Assembly: GCF_012726235.1 (NCBI RefSeq) | Contig: NZ_JAASAH010000001.1 | Span: 1-64,000 of the forward strand | DNA from: Streptomyces sp. HNM0574 | Lineage (GTDB): Bacteria; Actinomycetota; Actinomycetes; Streptomycetales; Streptomycetaceae | Reading direction: 5' to 3' | Length of the DNA: 64,000 bases | Shown: piece after piece, positions 63,975 to 64,000 of the stretch | Position numbering within the stretch: the first letter of the stretch is position 1 | Layout of the letters: each line of letters starts with the position of its first letter | Position numbers and translations under genes: made by a program | The notes under the pieces: generated by a model | Seen by the model: only the letters and a program-made list of their open reading frames with translations | What the model was told of the DNA's origin: nothing | The model's database searches: none

Positions 63975-64000
63975 TTGCAGCGCCCGCAAGAGCAGCAGAC
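63975..64000 (+). CDS. Start of a further gene, truncated by the window end
   Basis: GGAGG (63963-63967) stands seven bases before TTG at 63975, and the frame TTG-CAG-CGC-CCG-CAA-GAG-CAG-CAG stays open to the window end. It probably belongs to the siderophore operon. Only eight complete codons are visible, so neither product nor start is secure. Confidence 0.4.

Overview
The window is high-GC actinobacterial DNA. Codon third positions are almost always G or C, GTG starts are frequent, many genes are coupled by GTGA or ATGA overlaps, and several genes look leaderless. Gene content and order point to the core chromosome of a Streptomyces species, in the region that in S. coelicolor runs from the osaC/osaA/osaB genes past recA, gluABCD, miaB, miaA, dapF, rshA and hflX. 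I see no prophage, transposase, integrase, CRISPR array or plasmid gene; the window is conserved backbone with a few accessory insertions. Product names come from recognising protein motifs by eye, not from a database search.

Region 1 (1-11 kb). The 3' end of a 5S rRNA and its terminator are followed by a stripped-down DegT/DnrJ-like gene and tRNA-Thr(GGT). Next comes the osmotic-stress signalling cluster: osaC (minus strand; kinase/PAS/GAF/PP2C regulator), osaA (hybrid histidine kinase with ten 92-residue HAMP units) and osaB (response regulator with a coiled-coil output). Region 2 (11-18.4 kb) is a plus-strand housekeeping run: ftsK, a RodZ-like membrane HTH protein, rimO, pgsA, a CinA-type amidohydrolase and the protease regulator clgR. 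Region 3 (18.5-25.5 kb) holds a small hypothetical gene, the repair pair lhr-nei2 (minus strand) and a divergent AraC regulator.

Region 4 (25.5-31.9 kb) is more accessory: azlCD amino-acid exporters, an MFS transporter coupled to an alkyl-sulfatase-like metallo-beta-lactamase, a divergent PucR-type regulator and a terpene-cyclase-fold-like hypothetical protein. Region 5 (31.9-35.7 kb) holds DUF3046, an AI-2E family permease, recA and recX. The recA control region carries a LexA-type box and a perfect DnaA-box match. Region 6 (35.7-44.8 kb) starts with an extreme G/C-tract intergenic segment and an FAD monooxygenase. It continues with the glutamate ABC transporter operon gluABCD (minus strand), divergent from the glutamate-sensing pair gluR-gluK, and a small membrane protein.

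Region 7 (44.8-59 kb) has a GH38 alpha-mannosidase, an orphan TAXI solute-binding protein, miaB, an extradiol-dioxygenase-like protein, an Rv0909-type antitoxin-like protein with a low-complexity partner, miaA, a membrane protein, dapF, an RshA-type RelA/SpoT homologue and hflX. Region 8 (59-64 kb) has two tandem paralogous trypsin-like lipoprotein proteases. It ends with an IucA/IucC (NIS) siderophore synthetase and the first codons of a further gene, so the window probably stops inside a siderophore cluster.

The main themes are stress and growth control (osaABC, clgR, rshA, hflX), DNA maintenance (ftsK, lhr, nei2, recA, recX), tRNA and ribosome modification (rimO, miaA, miaB) and nutrient uptake (glu, azl, TAXI, NIS siderophore). 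No completely new multi-gene system stands out. The strongest leads are the perfectly periodic poly-HAMP osmosensor, the DegT-like protein without PLP residues, the MBL-MFS/PucR locus with a palindrome on its divergent promoter, the RelA/SpoT homologue with altered synthetase motifs, the paired proteases with a conserved propeptide motif, and the recA promoter combining LexA and DnaA sites.
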